From assembly GCA_029051965.1 (NCBI GenBank), contig JAIDJZ010000060.1, positions 1 to 6,045 of the forward strand: 6,045 nt of DNA, written 5' to 3'. The notes under the pieces were generated by a model that saw only the letters and a program-made list of their open reading frames with translations, did not search any database and was not told the origin of the DNA. This document shows, piece after piece, positions 5,125-6,045 of this stretch. Made by a program: the position numbers and the translations under genes. Positions within the stretch are counted from its first letter, which is position 1. Every line of letters starts with the position of its first letter. The stretch is from Paramuribaculum sp. GTDB taxonomy: Bacteria; Bacteroidota; Bacteroidia; Bacteroidales; Muribaculaceae.

Positions 5125-5196
5125 TCAGCAAGAATTCCACATGACCGAGGCTTCTGCTGGGGAGGTCAGTGCTGCAAATTTAATACTTTTTTCCAT
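5125..5196 (-). CDS. Possible 23-aa leader peptide
   Basis: The ORF MEKSIKFAALTSPAEASVMWNSC starts at ATG 5196, about 90 nt after the predicted transcript start, with AAGAGG at 11-16 nt upstream. It stops at TGA 5127-5125. Its AEAS codons are the upstream half of the 11-bp long-range pairing with the terminator arm, so ribosome movement could affect folding. After the TGA the same frame stays open for 43 more residues (ending VKQTVDACVNM, stop at 4995-4993). It could therefore also be an interrupted 67-aa gene. No homologue is recognised, and coding status is uncertain. If real, its regulatory position matters more than the peptide itself. Confidence 0.35.
   Translation of the reverse strand: MEKSIKFAALTSPAEASVMWNSC
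5147..5157 (-). promoter_or_regulatory. Upstream partner of the terminator arm (site A)
   Basis: GCAGAAGCCTC on the minus strand, within the small ORF, is perfectly complementary to 4929-4919. A local alternative pairing also exists around it, TGACC (5168-5164) with GGTCA (5146-5142), which would loop out this segment. Confidence 0.5.
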
Positions 5197-5290
5197 ATGG
5201 ATGAAACCTCTTGAGAAAAAAAAAGGACTTTGAGTTTAATGTATTCATTCTGCTGAACGTTTCTTGTTGACGATTCTCGCCTTTACACAG

Positions 5291-5321
5291 CAAAATTACA
5301 TACTTCGGACTTAGCCGTCAA
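5291..5321 (-). promoter_or_regulatory. Bacteroides-type promoter of the structured RNA
   Basis: On the minus strand TTG (5321-5319) is separated by 20 nt from TAATTTTG (5298-5291), a full match to the Bacteroidetes -7 consensus TAnnTTTG. Its -33 box overlaps the TGA stop codon of the HTH gene (5320-5318). Transcription should begin near 5286. The downstream terminator and the ordered structures support it. Confidence 0.7.
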
Positions 5322-5905
5322 GTCCATTTTTGTCCTTTTCCCGAATCAACCACTGAAAAGCAAATGCCGGTATTGCGACCGCATACATAAACACCGAGGT
5401 CGGCTCCCGAGCGGGTAAGATGGTCGAGATAAAGGGGCTCGTCGGCTATTATGGAGGTGCAGCGGAAGCAATCGCCCGGCTGCAGACGTGTGCCTTTGGA
5501 ACTGTTCACCACGAATCTGTCGTCTCCAAGAAACTTCACTTCACACACTCGCTCAGGTTTCCAGGTGAGTACTACGGCGTCTCCCGGCTTAAGTTCCCGA
5601 CGCACATCGAGTCGGGGGCGGTCGATGGGGCCGCTTTCTATGTCGTCATGTTGATTGTAGGTGAAGTCATGCCATCCGTTCCATCCCGCATAGCGGCAGA
5701 GTGTGTCAAGAGTGTGTAGGCGCGGATTGACATTTTCATCGAGATATCCCCACACGCGTTTTAAGGTAGTAGGGCTGAGCAAAATGCCGGTGCGCTCGTG
5801 TATGCTGTCGCTGAGTGCTTCGAAGTGACGTGATGATTTTAGTGAAGAGCCGAAGCATGCCTCGACTACTTTACGCATGCGGGAAATGTCGGTCGTCATC
5901 ATCAT
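5318..5905 (-). CDS. Putative HTH-containing regulator with C-terminal beta domain
   Basis: 195 aa from ATG 5905; ATGs at 5902 and 5899 are alternatives (MMMTTD). Residues 8-45 form helices, including FEALSDSIHERTGI. Then LSPTTLKRVWGYLDE (43-57) and PRLHTLDTLCRYAGWNGWHDF (61-81) match a recurrent Bacteroidales N-terminal region that looks like a small DNA-binding helix-turn-helix domain. A linker follows at about 85-100. The C-terminal half is beta-rich: LKPGDAVVLTWKPERVCEVKFLGDDRFVV, then LQPGDCFRCTSI, and ends with LYLDHLTRSGADLGVYVCGRNTGICF. I believe proteins of this build are common in Bacteroidales but know no characterised function. It has an ATGA overlap with the preceding frame, so translational coupling is likely. 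The next promoter lies across its stop codon, so it could act on the structured RNA next door, which is inference only. Confidence 0.7.
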   Translation of the reverse strand: MMMTTDISRMRKVVEACFGSSLKSSRHFEALSDSIHERTGILLSPTTLKRVWGYLDENVNPRLHTLDTLCRYAGWNGWHDFTYNQHDDIESGPIDRPRLDVRRELKPGDAVVLTWKPERVCEVKFLGDDRFVVNSSKGTRLQPGDCFRCTSIIADEPLYLDHLTRSGADLGVYVCGRNTGICFSVVDSGKGQKWT

Positions 5906-6045
5906 TTTTTATTTTTGTCGAAAAATCTTTTTAATATATCACCATAATAAATGGCGAAAGTGGATTCTAACTCAATGCGGTCTTTTTCTGTGAGCGATTG
6001 TAAATCATTCAAAAACCGGGATTTGGTCTCAGTCATCGCTGCGAT
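5902..6045 (-). CDS. Frame open to the right edge, possible small protein or C-terminal fragment
   Basis: The last 47 residues of a minus-strand frame are visible, with no stop up to the window edge. An ATG at 6036 would give a 44-aa protein (MTETKSRFLNDLQSLTEKDR...ending RFFDKNKK). A longer gene entering from the right is equally possible. The sequence is helical and charged and is not recognised. Its TGA (5904-5902) overlaps the ATG of the HTH gene as ATGA, the usual sign of translationally coupled partners. That overlap is the main reason to regard it as real. Confidence 0.55.
   Translation of the reverse strand: MAAMTETKSRFLNDLQSLTEKDRIELESTFAIYYGDILKRFFDKNKK

Larger units (their letters stand above)
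4835..5286 (-). ncRNA. Unidentified structured RNA or attenuator-like leader, about 450 nt
   Basis: This 520-bp stretch between the nuclease-like gene and the HTH gene has no long gene, but on the minus strand it has a promoter (5291-5321), ordered structure and an intrinsic terminator. Going 5' to 3' there is a 23-codon ORF (5196-5125). Local hairpins follow: GCTGAC/GTCAGC at 5129-5117 and GCGT/ACGC at 5088-5075. A nested domain at 5002-4935 is closed by GAATATGT/ACATATTC, with inner AAAC/GTTT, CGGC/GCCG and CTGCG/CGTAG stems. A 92-nt terminal domain (4933-4842) then ends in seven U. Residues 5157-5147 can pair over 11 bp with 4929-4919, competing with the terminal domain. I looked for RNase P, tmRNA and SRP RNA signatures and saw none. 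It is either a free-standing RNA or the regulated leader of the downstream operon. The start is estimated from the promoter. Confidence 0.55.

Noticed and set aside
5125..5127. Selenocysteine recoding at the TGA in the leader frame
   Set aside because: No SECIS-type reason to expect it, and the downstream frame has no known redox motif; a true stop or a nonsense mutation is simpler.
4835..5286. RNase P RNA, tmRNA, SRP RNA or group II intron fragment
   Set aside because: None of the universally conserved cores (such as the RNase P GAGGAAAGUC segment, a tmRNA CCACCA end, or an intron domain V) is visible on either strand; a covariance-model search is still needed.
5307..5325. GGACTT/AAGTCC hairpin at the end of the HTH gene as its terminator
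   Set aside because: The stem is only 6 bp, and no U-run follows on the minus strand; it also overlaps the promoter boxes. The T9 run at 5216-5224 is about 85 nt away.
1..6045. CRISPR array, tRNA, rRNA, diversity-generating retroelement
   Set aside because: No regularly spaced repeats, no tRNA cloverleaf or rRNA signature, and no reverse transcriptase or template/variable repeat pair were seen.

Overview
The window looks like a chromosomal segment from Bacteroidota, order Bacteroidales, plausibly Muribaculaceae-like (family-level placement is inference). The grounds are two promoters of the Bacteroides type (-7 box TAnnTTTG about 20 nt from a TTG/TTTG box), genes mostly without a Shine-Dalgarno sequence, a BspA-type LRR_5 secreted protein, and an IS4-type transposase of the kind common in gut Bacteroidales. 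Every supported gene is on the minus strand, so the window reads right to left.

Right part (6045 to about 4835). An open frame reaching the window edge overlaps by ATGA a 195-aa protein with an N-terminal helix-turn-helix-like region. A Bacteroides-type promoter overlaps the stop codon of that gene and should start a transcript of about 450 nt. That transcript carries a 23-codon ORF, several nested hairpins, and a 92-nt structured domain ending in seven U. An 11-nt segment inside the small ORF is perfectly complementary to the 5' arm of the terminal domain. The layout therefore resembles a transcription attenuator or a free-standing structured RNA. I could not assign it to a known RNA family, and it is the most interesting object here.

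Centre right (4793 to 3243). Three closely spaced genes lie just past that terminator: a small PD-(D/E)XK-like nuclease, a secreted LRR_5 protein and a secreted protein of unknown function. They end at a strong rho-independent terminator and are probably one operon, possibly under control of the leader.

Centre (3147 to 2278). This is the wreck of an IS4-type insertion sequence with 17-bp perfect terminal inverted repeats. Its transposase gene has a nonsense codon, a frameshift and no C-terminal half. A 90-bp palindromic MITE-like element with related ends sits at the break, and the transposase start region itself encodes a copy of the same end motif.

Left part (2213 to 1). A Bacteroides-type promoter leads into a probable operon: two paralogous YtxH-domain membrane proteins, a phage-holin-like (DUF1469-type) membrane protein, a small unidentified protein, and prmA (ribosomal protein L11 methyltransferase), which runs off the left edge. 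GC-rich hairpins without U-tracts occupy the gaps around the YtxH genes. The first group is probably envelope-associated, while prmA is a translation-related housekeeping gene.
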